64,000 bases of DNA from Chryseobacterium cucumeris. GTDB taxonomy: Bacteria; Bacteroidota; Bacteroidia; Flavobacteriales; Weeksellaceae. Shown piece after piece: positions 26,253-34,863 of the stretch (its first letter is position 1; each line of letters starts with the position of its first letter). A model generated the notes under the pieces. It did no database searches and was not told the origin of the DNA. It saw nothing but the letters and a program-made list of their open reading frames with translations. The stretch lies in the NCBI RefSeq assembly GCF_001593385.1, contig NZ_LUVZ01000001.1:620001-684000 (forward strand). Reading direction: 5' to 3'. The translations under genes and the position numbers were made by a program.

Positions 26253-29171
26253 TTAAAATTGAATGTTAGCACCAAATATGAATGTTCTGGCCTGTGGATA
26301 ATATGCCCTATCTATACCATAGGAATCATTAACTGCAATTTCAGGATCATATCCTGTATATTTTGTAAAAGTGAAAAGATTCTCTCCTGTTACATAGAAC
26401 CTTACCTTACTAGCACCAAAGCGTTTGGAAATTTCTACCGGCAGCGTATATCCCAACTGAACCAGTTTAATTCTCATAAAATCTCCTTTTTGAAGATAAT
26501 AGTCGGACATTTTGGTGTAATTTTCATTTTTATCATCGGCATCCAATCTTGCCACCGTATTTGAAGTGCCTGGCCCTGTCCATCGATCAAGAATTGTAGT
26601 TTGGTAATTACTGTAGAACAGATCAAGTCTTCTTAGACCCTGGAAAATCTTATTTCCGCCCTGACCTTGTAAAAACACCATCAGATCTACGTTCTTATAA
26701 TCAAGATTTAATGTTAAACCATAGGTAAACTTAGGGACAGAACTTCCCAGATATGCATAATCATCCTGATTGATTTTACCATCGCCATTTACATCAAGTC
26801 TTTTGAAATCACCAGGCTTGGCATTAGGCTGTATCAGGCCACCACTGGCATTTCTATAGGCATCAATTTCTGCCTGTGTCTGGAAGATACCCAGATTCTG
26901 ATATCCATAAAAAGCTCCATAAGGTGAGCCCACCTGGAATCTTGTTACTGGTCCCATAGACTGGAAAGATGCAAAGTTTTCGTAGATTTTATCATCTTCT
27001 AGTCTTGTTACTTCATTCTTTAAATAGGAGAAGTTACCATTTACTGAAATTCCGAAATCAGACCAGGTCTTTTTATATCCCAGATTAACTTCAACTCCAG
27101 TATTGTTCATATCCCCCACATTTCTCCAAGGTCTGTCCGGAGCACCTACATATCCAGGAATATCTACCTGGCGAAGAATATCCGTTGTTTTCTTCTTAAA
27201 CCAATCCACTGTCAAAGTAAAATCATTTAAGAATTTCAAATCGGCAGCAATATTCAACTGAGAAGTCTCTTCCCAGCGAAGATCCGGGTTTTCAAGAGTA
27301 GTTGGAGCGTATCCGATAATGATATTATTATCACCATAGGTATAATTGCTTCCTGATTTAAGGAAGTTGGCAAACCTGAAGTTTTCAATAGCATCATTAC
27401 CTAAAACACCATATCCTCCCCTGAACTTCAAGGTATTAACGATCTTATTTTCTGGCCAGAAATTTTCGTTGGAGATATTCCATCCCAAAGAGAAAGCAGG
27501 AAAGTTCCCCCAATGTCTGTTTTTTGCAAATTTAGAAGAACCATCTCTACGGATAGTACCGGTAAACAGGTATTTATCTTCATAATCGTAAATCACTCTG
27601 GCAAAATAAGAGGCCTTATGGGTTTCAACCCCGTCATAAGCTGACGTTGAACGATTTTCCTGAGGAACATCAAAATTAAAGGACGCGTCCTCCCAGTTAT
27701 TAACCGGCAGGTTGATATAGGTGGTATTATTTCCGGAACCTATATTATAAAAGTAAGCTCCCTGTCCAATTAATACACTCAAATTATGATTTCCCCACTT
27801 ATTCTGATACGTCAATGTATTTTCCGTATTCCATTCCAACTTTCTATTGCTTTCCCTTAAGAAGCTATTAAATACTGTGTTTCTTGAATTGGTATTAAGA
27901 TAAAATTTGGGTGTAAACTGTTCTTTTCCCCAATAAGATAACTTTCCGTTAAGAGTAGTTTTGAAAGTAAAATGTTGTAAAAACTTTAACTCTGCAAATA
28001 TATTCGCCACAAAATCATCAGACCAGTTGTATCTTCCAAGCTGAGTTTGTCTGAATGCCAATGGATTTGTCATTTCATTCTCTACAATAGTTGATACACC
28101 ATACGGATTTCCGAAAGCGTCTCTAATCAGATAAGGAGAAATACCTGCATTATTATATGGGCTTGTATTCAATAAGGCAGGATCTGTAACCACTACCTGT
28201 GTTATAGGATCTAAATTGATCGCTGAACTTAAAGGACCTCCGAATTCGTCATTGGCATTAACTCCTTTCGTCTTTTGGTGGGTATAGGAGAATGTTTGTC
28301 CAATGGTAAGGAAATCAAAAACTTTATGGGTAGAATTCAGCCTTACATTCATCCTTTTGTAATTTGAAATATCCTTCAGGACAATTCCGTCCTGTTCATA
28401 ATATCCAAAAGAAGAATAAAAAGTAGATCTGTCATTTCCTCCACTCAGACTGAATTCATGAGACTTTCTTTCAGCAGTGTTGAAAACTACATCCTGCCAG
28501 TCTGTACCGGCTCCAAAAGATTGAGGATTAGTAAAACGCGGGGCCTTTCCAGCATTAGTCAGAGCTTCATTAATAATAGTTCCATACTGGCTGGCATTCA
28601 AAAGATCCAATTTTTTTGACGCCGATCCCACCCCATAAAAACCATTATAGGTTAAATTCATCTTTCCCTTTCTCCCTTTCTTTGTCGTTACAAGAATAAC
28701 ACCTTTAGCTGCAGAAACCCCATAGATCGCTGCGGAGGCACCATCTTTCAGAATTTCCATATTTTCTATATCAGACTGGTTGAGCCATGCGATATTATCC
28801 ACAACAATTCCATCCACAACCCACAAAGGATCATTACTTCCTGCACCAAAACTTGTTACACCACGAACCCTTACTGTAGCTGCAGACCCAGGTTGTCCGG
28901 AATTGGTCACCACAGAAACACCTGCCGCCCTTCCCTGAAGGACCTGTTCAGGCTTTCCTGAAGGAATATCCTCAATATCCTTCGCCCTTACACTGGAAAT
29001 AGCTCCTGTTACGTTACTCTTTTTCTGGGTACCGTAACCGATGACTACCACTTCGTCTATTTTGTTTTCTTTCGCAAGTGTGTCCTTCACCTTGGTGGTC
29101 TGGGCACTGAAGTTGGCCGTAAAATAGAGGACGGCAACCACTCCTACGCTTCTTGATATTCTTACATTCAT
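26253..29171 (-). CDS. susC: SusC/RagA-family TonB-linked outer-membrane transporter
   Basis: This 972-aa protein has a signal peptide (ending FTANFSAQ, residue 24). A TonB box-like stretch (IDEVVVIGYG, 38-47) leads directly into the plug domain (KSNVTGAISSVRAKDIEDIPSGKPEQVLQGRAAGVSVV, then the family-typical NDPLWVVDGI). The 22-strand barrel ends in an aromatic C-terminus (FIFGANIQF). It imports oligosaccharides with SusD using TonB energy. It lacks the N-terminal carboxypeptidase-regulatory-like domain of about 80 residues that most SusC proteins carry before the TonB box. It is the first gene of the operon. A nested palindrome sits in its leader 7 nt before the start. Confidence 0.94.
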   Translation of the reverse strand: MNVRISRSVGVVAVLYFTANFSAQTTKVKDTLAKENKIDEVVVIGYGTQKKSNVTGAISSVRAKDIEDIPSGKPEQVLQGRAAGVSVVTNSGQPGSAATVRVRGVTSFGAGSNDPLWVVDGIVVDNIAWLNQSDIENMEILKDGASAAIYGVSAAKGVILVTTKKGRKGKMNLTYNGFYGVGSASKKLDLLNASQYGTIINEALTNAGKAPRFTNPQSFGAGTDWQDVVFNTAERKSHEFSLSGGNDRSTFYSSFGYYEQDGIVLKDISNYKRMNVRLNSTHKVFDFLTIGQTFSYTHQKTKGVNANDEFGGPLSSAINLDPITQVVVTDPALLNTSPYNNAGISPYLIRDAFGNPYGVSTIVENEMTNPLAFRQTQLGRYNWSDDFVANIFAELKFLQHFTFKTTLNGKLSYWGKEQFTPKFYLNTNSRNTVFNSFLRESNRKLEWNTENTLTYQNKWGNHNLSVLIGQGAYFYNIGSGNNTTYINLPVNNWEDASFNFDVPQENRSTSAYDGVETHKASYFARVIYDYEDKYLFTGTIRRDGSSKFAKNRHWGNFPAFSLGWNISNENFWPENKIVNTLKFRGGYGVLGNDAIENFRFANFLKSGSNYTYGDNNIIIGYAPTTLENPDLRWEETSQLNIAADLKFLNDFTLTVDWFKKKTTDILRQVDIPGYVGAPDRPWRNVGDMNNTGVEVNLGYKKTWSDFGISVNGNFSYLKNEVTRLEDDKIYENFASFQSMGPVTRFQVGSPYGAFYGYQNLGIFQTQAEIDAYRNASGGLIQPNAKPGDFKRLDVNGDGKINQDDYAYLGSSVPKFTYGLTLNLDYKNVDLMVFLQGQGGNKIFQGLRRLDLFYSNYQTTILDRWTGPGTSNTVARLDADDKNENYTKMSDYYLQKGDFMRIKLVQLGYTLPVEISKRFGASKVRFYVTGENLFTFTKYTGYDPEIAVNDSYGIDRAYYPQARTFIFGANIQF

Positions 29172-29177
29172 ATACAG

Positions 29178-29208
29178 TTATTGTTTAATTCTCAAATTGA
29201 GACAATAA
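29178..29208. promoter_or_regulatory. Nested palindrome in the susC leader (candidate operator or mRNA hairpin)
   Basis: CTCAAATTGAG (29191-29201) is a palindrome flanked by the outer arms TTATTGT (29178-29184) and ACAATAA (29202-29208). It lies between divergent susC and the MFS-Nudix regulator genes, a natural place for an operator of that regulator. Confidence 0.4.
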
Positions 29209-29347
29209 AAATATATTTTTTTTTAATTAATTAACATTCTATTCATAAATATTTTAATTTTTCTTTTATTTTTCAGGGTTAGAAGCCCTATCTTAGCATC
29301 AATATTTCATAAAATTTCATAAAAAATTAATAAAGTTATCTCCCAAA

Positions 29348-30532
29348 ATGATCGTCAAGCCTTCAAAAATTTCTCTTCCGTTAAAACTTACCTTTCTCAT
29401 TTTTTCAATGGTTCTAAACTGTATGGGACTGGTGATTCTGCAGTTGTCAGAAGAGAAAATCACCTATGGAGAACTGGGACTTTTAGAATCTTTTAAAGAT
29501 CTACCTATTGCTTTTATTTCGCTTTTTGCAGTGAGCTTTATCAACAAGACAGGACCTAAAAAGGCATTGATCCTTGCCTTGGCCATTGTTGGATTCTGTT
29601 CCTGCCTGCTTCCTTTTGTAAAGGTTTTCTGGTTTTATAAATTGTGGTTTGCGATTATAGGAGCCTGCTTCGCTATTGGTAAAATCTGTGTTTTTGGGAT
29701 TATAAGGAATAATATTTCAGATGAAAAATCCCTTGCAAAGACCATGAATAGCGTAGAAGCTTCTTTTATGATCGGGATTTTCGTTGTGAATACGGGTTTT
29801 GGATGGGTGATTTCCAGCCAGTATTCTGAATTCTGGAAGTTTGGTTTCTTGCTGATTGCTTTATTATCTGTGTTGACTATTTTTCTGCTTTCGAAGATAG
29901 AAATAGTAGAGTCAAAACCTATGGAAAGTAAAAGTATTCTCTCAGAATTATCAGGGTTTACTACCCCTGCAGTAGCTTTGTTTTTAGGAGTGGTCTTTTT
30001 TATCGTCTTTGTAGAGCAAGGATTCAATTCATGGCTTCCTTCTTTTTATAAAAACCATTTGAAGGTCAATTCTTTTTTTGCGCTTCAGGCCACTTCTTTT
30101 CTATCCGTCTTTTCTTATGCCGGACGAACGGTTACTGCCAATATCATCAAAAGGTTTTCACTGCCCAGATATTATATTACATGTATGGCTCTTATTATCA
30201 CCTTACTGATCATTATACTGGGAATACAGTATTTTGATTCCGAAGATTCGAGATTCTTACTTTTTTTATTTCCGGTTATTGGCTTGTTTCTTTCACCCCT
30301 CTACCCTGTGATCAATTCAAGAATGATTGCGCAGGTGGATAAAAATAAGATTAATCTTTTCACCTCTCTTATTGTTATTTTCTCCTCTCTGGGCAGCTCT
30401 GTAAGCTCTATTATTATGGCTGTTTTGTTTGAAAAACAATTGTTGAATTATTATCCATTATACATCTTATCTTCTGTAATTCTGCTTTTTGTGATTAGTT
30501 TTATATATTTTACTGTCACAAATAGAAAATAG
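29348..30532 (+). CDS. MFS transporter, probably sugar import
   Basis: This is a 394-aa inner-membrane protein with about 12 predicted transmembrane helices and no signal peptide. It has a major facilitator fold with a short cytoplasmic loop near residue 195 (SKIEIVESKPMESKS). It runs divergently from susC and is followed after 16 nt by the Nudix-type regulator. Bacteroidota sugar loci often include an MFS permease that brings the periplasmic monosaccharide or disaccharide into the cytoplasm, so import of glucose or gentiobiose/laminaribiose is a reasonable guess. The substrate cannot be read from the sequence. Confidence 0.8.
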   Translation: MIVKPSKISLPLKLTFLIFSMVLNCMGLVILQLSEEKITYGELGLLESFKDLPIAFISLFAVSFINKTGPKKALILALAIVGFCSCLLPFVKVFWFYKLWFAIIGACFAIGKICVFGIIRNNISDEKSLAKTMNSVEASFMIGIFVVNTGFGWVISSQYSEFWKFGFLLIALLSVLTIFLLSKIEIVESKPMESKSILSELSGFTTPAVALFLGVVFFIVFVEQGFNSWLPSFYKNHLKVNSFFALQATSFLSVFSYAGRTVTANIIKRFSLPRYYITCMALIITLLIIILGIQYFDSEDSRFLLFLFPVIGLFLSPLYPVINSRMIAQVDKNKINLFTSLIVIFSSLGSSVSSIIMAVLFEKQLLNYYPLYILSSVILLFVISFIYFTVTNRK

Positions 30533-30548
30533 TTTTATTTTTACTGCC

Positions 30549-31337
30549 ATGAAAATTAAAGACACAAAAAGTAAAGAAACGCTACAGGAACTCATTGACA
30601 CGAAAGATTTCGTAGCGCATATTTCCGTTGACTGCACCATATTCGGCTTTCATAATAACATTCTGAAAGTTTTGCTTTTAAAATATCATGATCTGGATCT
30701 ATGGTCACTTCCGGGTGGTTTTGTTTTTAATGATGAAGACCTGAGAGAAGCTGCTGAAAGGGTTTTGTTTGAAAGAACACATCTTAAAGGGTTATTTCTG
30801 AAACAGTTTCACACCTTCGGAAGAATAGACCGTACAGAGAACAATGTACATCAGATTCTCCTTAAAAATAAAGGAATAACCGTTCCTGAAGATCACTGGA
30901 TCTTCCAGCGTTTTATCACAGTAGGTTACTGCAGCCTTATTGATTTTTCTCTGGCTGATACTTTCCCTGACGCTTTCAATGAAAGCTGTGAATGGTTTGA
31001 AGTCAACAACCTGCCTAAAATGGCATTCGACCATGACAGAATTATTGAGACAGGTCTTGAATACCTGAGAATGAATATCAATACAGAGGTTGCAGCAAGT
31101 AACCTGCTTCCTGAAAAATTTACAATGAAAGACCTTCAGGCTCTTTATGAAACTATTTTAGGACAGAAATTCAGAAGAAATAATTTTCAGCGGAAAATTT
31201 TAAGTTTAAATATTCTGGACAGAATGGAAAAACTCTATGACGGCTCGGCCAATAAAGCTCCTTATCTGTATAAATTTAAAACTAAAGTTCATAACTCTAC
31301 CAATCAGTATCCTATCTCTAATGATGAGGAATCATAA
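30549..31337 (+). CDS. Nudix-domain transcriptional regulator (NrtR/AraR-like)
   Basis: This is a 262-aa cytoplasmic protein. The N-terminal 150 residues are a Nudix fold (VDCTIFGFHNNILKVLLLKYHDLDLWSLPGGF), and the C-terminal 90 residues form a winged helix (FTMKDLQALYETILGQKFRRNNFQRKILSL). The Nudix box (G57 to E77) is degenerate: the catalytic REUxEE is replaced by RVLFER, which argues for a ligand sensor rather than a hydrolase. Family members in Bacteroidota are known to regulate sugar catabolism loci. Its position in a two-gene operon divergent from susC makes it the likely regulator of the beta-glucan locus, sensing a sugar or a sugar-derived nucleotide. Confidence 0.85.
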   Translation: MKIKDTKSKETLQELIDTKDFVAHISVDCTIFGFHNNILKVLLLKYHDLDLWSLPGGFVFNDEDLREAAERVLFERTHLKGLFLKQFHTFGRIDRTENNVHQILLKNKGITVPEDHWIFQRFITVGYCSLIDFSLADTFPDAFNESCEWFEVNNLPKMAFDHDRIIETGLEYLRMNINTEVAASNLLPEKFTMKDLQALYETILGQKFRRNNFQRKILSLNILDRMEKLYDGSANKAPYLYKFKTKVHNSTNQYPISNDEES

Positions 31338-31465
31338 AAATATAAATTTAACTAAAATCATAAACAAAGTAACAGTAGCCCTCTGAGAATCAATAGTAAA
31401 ACAAGTTTTTAAAAAAATTTTCTAGACATCACGAAAAATGTTACTTTTAACCAAATCAAAAAATC

Positions 31466-32644
31466 ATGTCATATTATCCTCTTACAAGCATCCCTGATTA
31501 TTATGGAATTGATGCTTTACTTACTGAAGAACATAAACTCATCCGCCAATCCGTAAGAGACTGGGTTGAAAGTTTTGTAATGCCGCAGATAGATCAGGCC
31601 GCTCAAAATCATGCAGATATTCCTAATCTTATGAGAGAATTGGGTAAAATCGGAGCGCTGGGACCTTATATCCCTGTTGAGTATGGCGGTTCAGGATTAG
31701 ACCAGATTTCTTATGGTCTGATTATGCAGGAGTTGGAAAGAGGAGATTCTGCAGTACGTTCTGCTGCTTCGGTACAGAGTTCATTGGTGATGTTCCCTAT
31801 CAACGAATTCGGTTCTGAGGAACAGAAAAAGAAATATCTTCCTAAACTTGCTGCCGGAGAAATGATTGGTTCTTTTGGATTGACAGAGCCAAACCACGGT
31901 TCTGATCCAGGTTCAATGGAAACTTATTTTAAAGATATGGGTGATCATTATCTTTTAAATGGTGCTAAAATGTGGATCACGAACTCTCCTTTATGCGACA
32001 TCGCTGTAGTATGGGCAAAAAATGAGGAAGGAAAAGTACAGGGATTAATTGTGGAAAGAGGTATGGAAGGTTTTACCACTCCTGAAACTCACAATAAATG
32101 GAGCTTAAGAGCTTCCAAAACCGGAGAACTGGTATTTAATGATGTAAAGGTTCCGAAAGAAAACCTGCTTCCTGGAGTAACAGGACTGAAAGGACCTCTA
32201 TCTTGTCTGAACTCTGCAAGATATGGAATTTCCTGGGGAGTAATAGGTGCTGCGATTGACTGTTACTGTACTGCAGTTCAATATTCCAAAGAAAGAAAAC
32301 AGTTTGGAAAACCAATCGGTTCTTATCAGCTTCAGCAGAAAAAATTAGCTGAATTCTTAACAGAGATTACAAAAGCTCAGTTATTATGTCTTCAGTTAGG
32401 AAATCTTAAAAATGCTCACAAAGCAACTCCTGCTCAGATCTCTATGGCTAAACGTAACAATGTACATATGGCTATTGAAATAGCCAGAGAATCCAGACAG
32501 ATCCTTGGAGGTATGGGAATCATGGGTGAATTCCCAATGATGAGACATGCTGCAAATCTTGAGTCTGTAATTACTTACGAAGGAACGCATGATGTTCATT
32601 TACTGATCACCGGATTGGATATTACAGGAATCAACGCTTTCTAA
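31466..32644 (+). CDS. gcdH: Glutaryl-CoA dehydrogenase-like acyl-CoA dehydrogenase
   Basis: This is a 392-aa FAD enzyme of the acyl-CoA dehydrogenase family. It carries features of the glutaryl-CoA branch: R98 in AVRSAASVQSSLVM, which contacts the distal carboxylate in glutaryl-CoA dehydrogenases, the FAD/substrate region FGLTEPNHGSDPGSM, and the catalytic base E372 in ITYEGTHDVHLLI with the typical ending ITGINAF. It would oxidatively decarboxylate glutaryl-CoA to crotonyl-CoA in lysine/tryptophan degradation. No other genes of that pathway are adjacent. It appears monocistronic, with a clear terminator at 32666. Confidence 0.85.
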   Translation: MSYYPLTSIPDYYGIDALLTEEHKLIRQSVRDWVESFVMPQIDQAAQNHADIPNLMRELGKIGALGPYIPVEYGGSGLDQISYGLIMQELERGDSAVRSAASVQSSLVMFPINEFGSEEQKKKYLPKLAAGEMIGSFGLTEPNHGSDPGSMETYFKDMGDHYLLNGAKMWITNSPLCDIAVVWAKNEEGKVQGLIVERGMEGFTTPETHNKWSLRASKTGELVFNDVKVPKENLLPGVTGLKGPLSCLNSARYGISWGVIGAAIDCYCTAVQYSKERKQFGKPIGSYQLQQKKLAEFLTEITKAQLLCLQLGNLKNAHKATPAQISMAKRNNVHMAIEIARESRQILGGMGIMGEFPMMRHAANLESVITYEGTHDVHLLITGLDITGINAF

Positions 32645-32665
32645 AAAAGATAAAAATATAAATAG

Positions 32666-32693
32666 AGAGTCTGGCCAATGGTCAGACTCTTTT
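32666..32693 (+). terminator. Rho-independent terminator after gcdH
   Basis: The stem AGAGTCTG(G)CC / GG(T)CAGACTCT with a 3-nt loop is followed by TTTTG. Confidence 0.85.
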
Positions 32694-32802
32694 GTTTACT
32701 CACTTTGCAGGGATCTTATATTCAATGAATAATTGTTGATATCATAAAGTTTTTGTGATTTTATTAAAATTATTACTTTAATACCACACAAAAACAAACA
32801 AT

Positions 32803-34761
32803 ATGAGAAAAATTACAACTTTTTTATTAAGTCTTACCGCATCATTTTACTTTGCACAGCAGGCTGGTGATGTTGTAAGTGCCGAGCAGAAACTGGATTT
32901 AACACCACAAGGAGTTATCAATTTTATCGCCAATAATCTTGGTGATCAGAATGCTCCGGAATTTGCCAACTATCTGAACAGTTTCAATCTTGGACTGAAA
33001 GGTTACAAAATTACCTATTACACCAAAAATGAAAACAATGTTCTTGTAAAAGCTACAGGACTATTGATGTACCCTAACGTACCTTTCAAACTCTCAACAG
33101 TAGTATCCGATCACGGAACAACAGACAGTAGAAATAATGTTCCGTCTAATTTCAAAGGGGCTTTAACAGCAGGATTTGTTGTTGAATTATCCTATGTACT
33201 CAACGGATATATTTTGATGGCGCCCGACTACGTAGGGATGGGAACTGGAGATGGTACTCACCCTTATGTAGATTACGCCACAGAAGCGGGTGCTACCATA
33301 GATTTTATAACCGCAGCGAATAAAGTACTGGCACAACTCAATATTAAACGTTATGACGAATATTTCTTAGCCGGATATTCTCAGGGCGCCCATGCTGCGA
33401 TGTCTACATTAAAAAGATTAAGCATTTCAAATCCCAATAATATAAAATTCAAATATGCCTACATGGGTGACGGACCGTATGATTTCTCAGGAGTAACTTT
33501 AAATAAGGGAGTCCTTGAAAAAGATATTTATCCGTTCACCTCATTCCTGGCGAATGTACTTCATACCTGTAACAATACAGGTTATAAAACCTATAATAAT
33601 GACATTTCAGAAGTTATTTCTGCAGAATACCTCGATAAATACAACTATCATGTTGTTCAGGATAACGGCGGACTTTTGTGGGGGCCTGTTATATGGAGAA
33701 AGCTCTTCACCACCAGTTTCGTCAATGATGTTACCAACAATCCCAATAACAAGCTAAGGCTATGCATGAAACCTAAGGATGTATACGACTGGTATAATAA
33801 AACGCCTATGACATTGGGGCATTCAACTGTCGATCTAGCGATTCCGCCTGAAAATACTTCTAAAACTATTGATGTTCAGCGTGGCTATTATCCATGGTGG
33901 GATCTTAATAAGTATAAACTGGATTCTTTTTACTGGGGACCACTGGGACATGTGGGAGGAATTCTTCCTTTTACACTAGCTTCCAATGCGAAATTCAATA
34001 CCCTGAGAAGCGGCGGCCTTCTTAATGAATGGGCGATTGCAGGATCAATTTTCGGTAAACAATCAGCAGAAAAAACATCTGAAAAACCTTCCCTTCTGTC
34101 TTCACAGATCAAACCGGATCTGGGCAATATGCAACTGGTAGAAATTACAGATTTCAATAAAGAAAAAGCCCAGAGCAGGACAGCCAGCAATCAAAATTTA
34201 TCAACTTTAAAAGATGGAGTTTATTTATTGAAAGTATCAGAAAACAATGAAAATAAAATAATTCCATACATCAAAAACACACCTCAGGAAGTTACCGAAA
34301 ACGAAATTGTACAATCTGTGAATGCATCCATTTTGCAATTAAAAGTAGATCAGGAGGAACTTACTGCTGTACATATTTTTGATGAAAATAAAACCATGAT
34401 CAAAAGTATTTCCCAAAAACAGTATCGGGAAACCGGAGGAATCAATATTCATGATCTGGAAAGCAAAAACTATACGTTTGAAGTTGTTACTCCTTACTAC
34501 AATCTTCAGTTCAGTAAAGCGGTGGGAGGAACAATATCATCAGAAAATAACACTGATATCTATACGCAGAGACAACAAATTGTAGCTAAATCCGGCAATG
34601 ATATTAAAAACATCAGCGTTTATAACATTTCCGGCGCTCTGATTATTCAGCAGGAAGTAAACAAACCGTTGTTTGAATCCCGAAATCTTGAACCGGGTGT
34701 ATATCTCGTACAAATCACCCTTTCTAATGGAAAAACCATTAATAAGAAAGTAAAACTGTAA
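32803..34761 (+). CDS. Secreted alpha/beta hydrolase (secretory-lipase-like) with T9SS sorting domain
   Basis: This 652-aa protein has a signal peptide (ending FYFAQQ, about residue 19). Residues 65-400 form an alpha/beta-hydrolase domain. The nucleophile elbow is GYSQGAH with S193, preceded by the family-like LMAPDYVGMGTGDGTHPYVDY, as in secretory lipases and related esterases. Residues 455-560 form a beta-rich linker. The last 75 residues (NISVYNISGALIIQQEV, then LEPGVYLVQI) are a T9SS type A sorting domain. It is probably an extracellular esterase or lipase; the substrate is unknown. A terminator follows at 34801. Confidence 0.82.
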   Translation: MRKITTFLLSLTASFYFAQQAGDVVSAEQKLDLTPQGVINFIANNLGDQNAPEFANYLNSFNLGLKGYKITYYTKNENNVLVKATGLLMYPNVPFKLSTVVSDHGTTDSRNNVPSNFKGALTAGFVVELSYVLNGYILMAPDYVGMGTGDGTHPYVDYATEAGATIDFITAANKVLAQLNIKRYDEYFLAGYSQGAHAAMSTLKRLSISNPNNIKFKYAYMGDGPYDFSGVTLNKGVLEKDIYPFTSFLANVLHTCNNTGYKTYNNDISEVISAEYLDKYNYHVVQDNGGLLWGPVIWRKLFTTSFVNDVTNNPNNKLRLCMKPKDVYDWYNKTPMTLGHSTVDLAIPPENTSKTIDVQRGYYPWWDLNKYKLDSFYWGPLGHVGGILPFTLASNAKFNTLRSGGLLNEWAIAGSIFGKQSAEKTSEKPSLLSSQIKPDLGNMQLVEITDFNKEKAQSRTASNQNLSTLKDGVYLLKVSENNENKIIPYIKNTPQEVTENEIVQSVNASILQLKVDQEELTAVHIFDENKTMIKSISQKQYRETGGINIHDLESKNYTFEVVTPYYNLQFSKAVGGTISSENNTDIYTQRQQIVAKSGNDIKNISVYNISGALIIQQEVNKPLFESRNLEPGVYLVQITLSNGKTINKKVKL

Positions 34762-34800
34762 AAACAATCACTCTTCATATCTCATTTCAAGTTAATTTTG

Positions 34801-34825
34801 GCACTTCAGCAATGAAGTGCTTTTT
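34801..34825 (+). terminator. Rho-independent terminator after the secreted hydrolase
   Basis: The perfect stem GCACTTCA / TGAAGTGC with a 4-nt loop is followed by TTTTTG. Confidence 0.85.
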
Positions 34826-34863
34826 GCTTCGATCATTTAAAAGCATTATAAAGGAGTATATCC

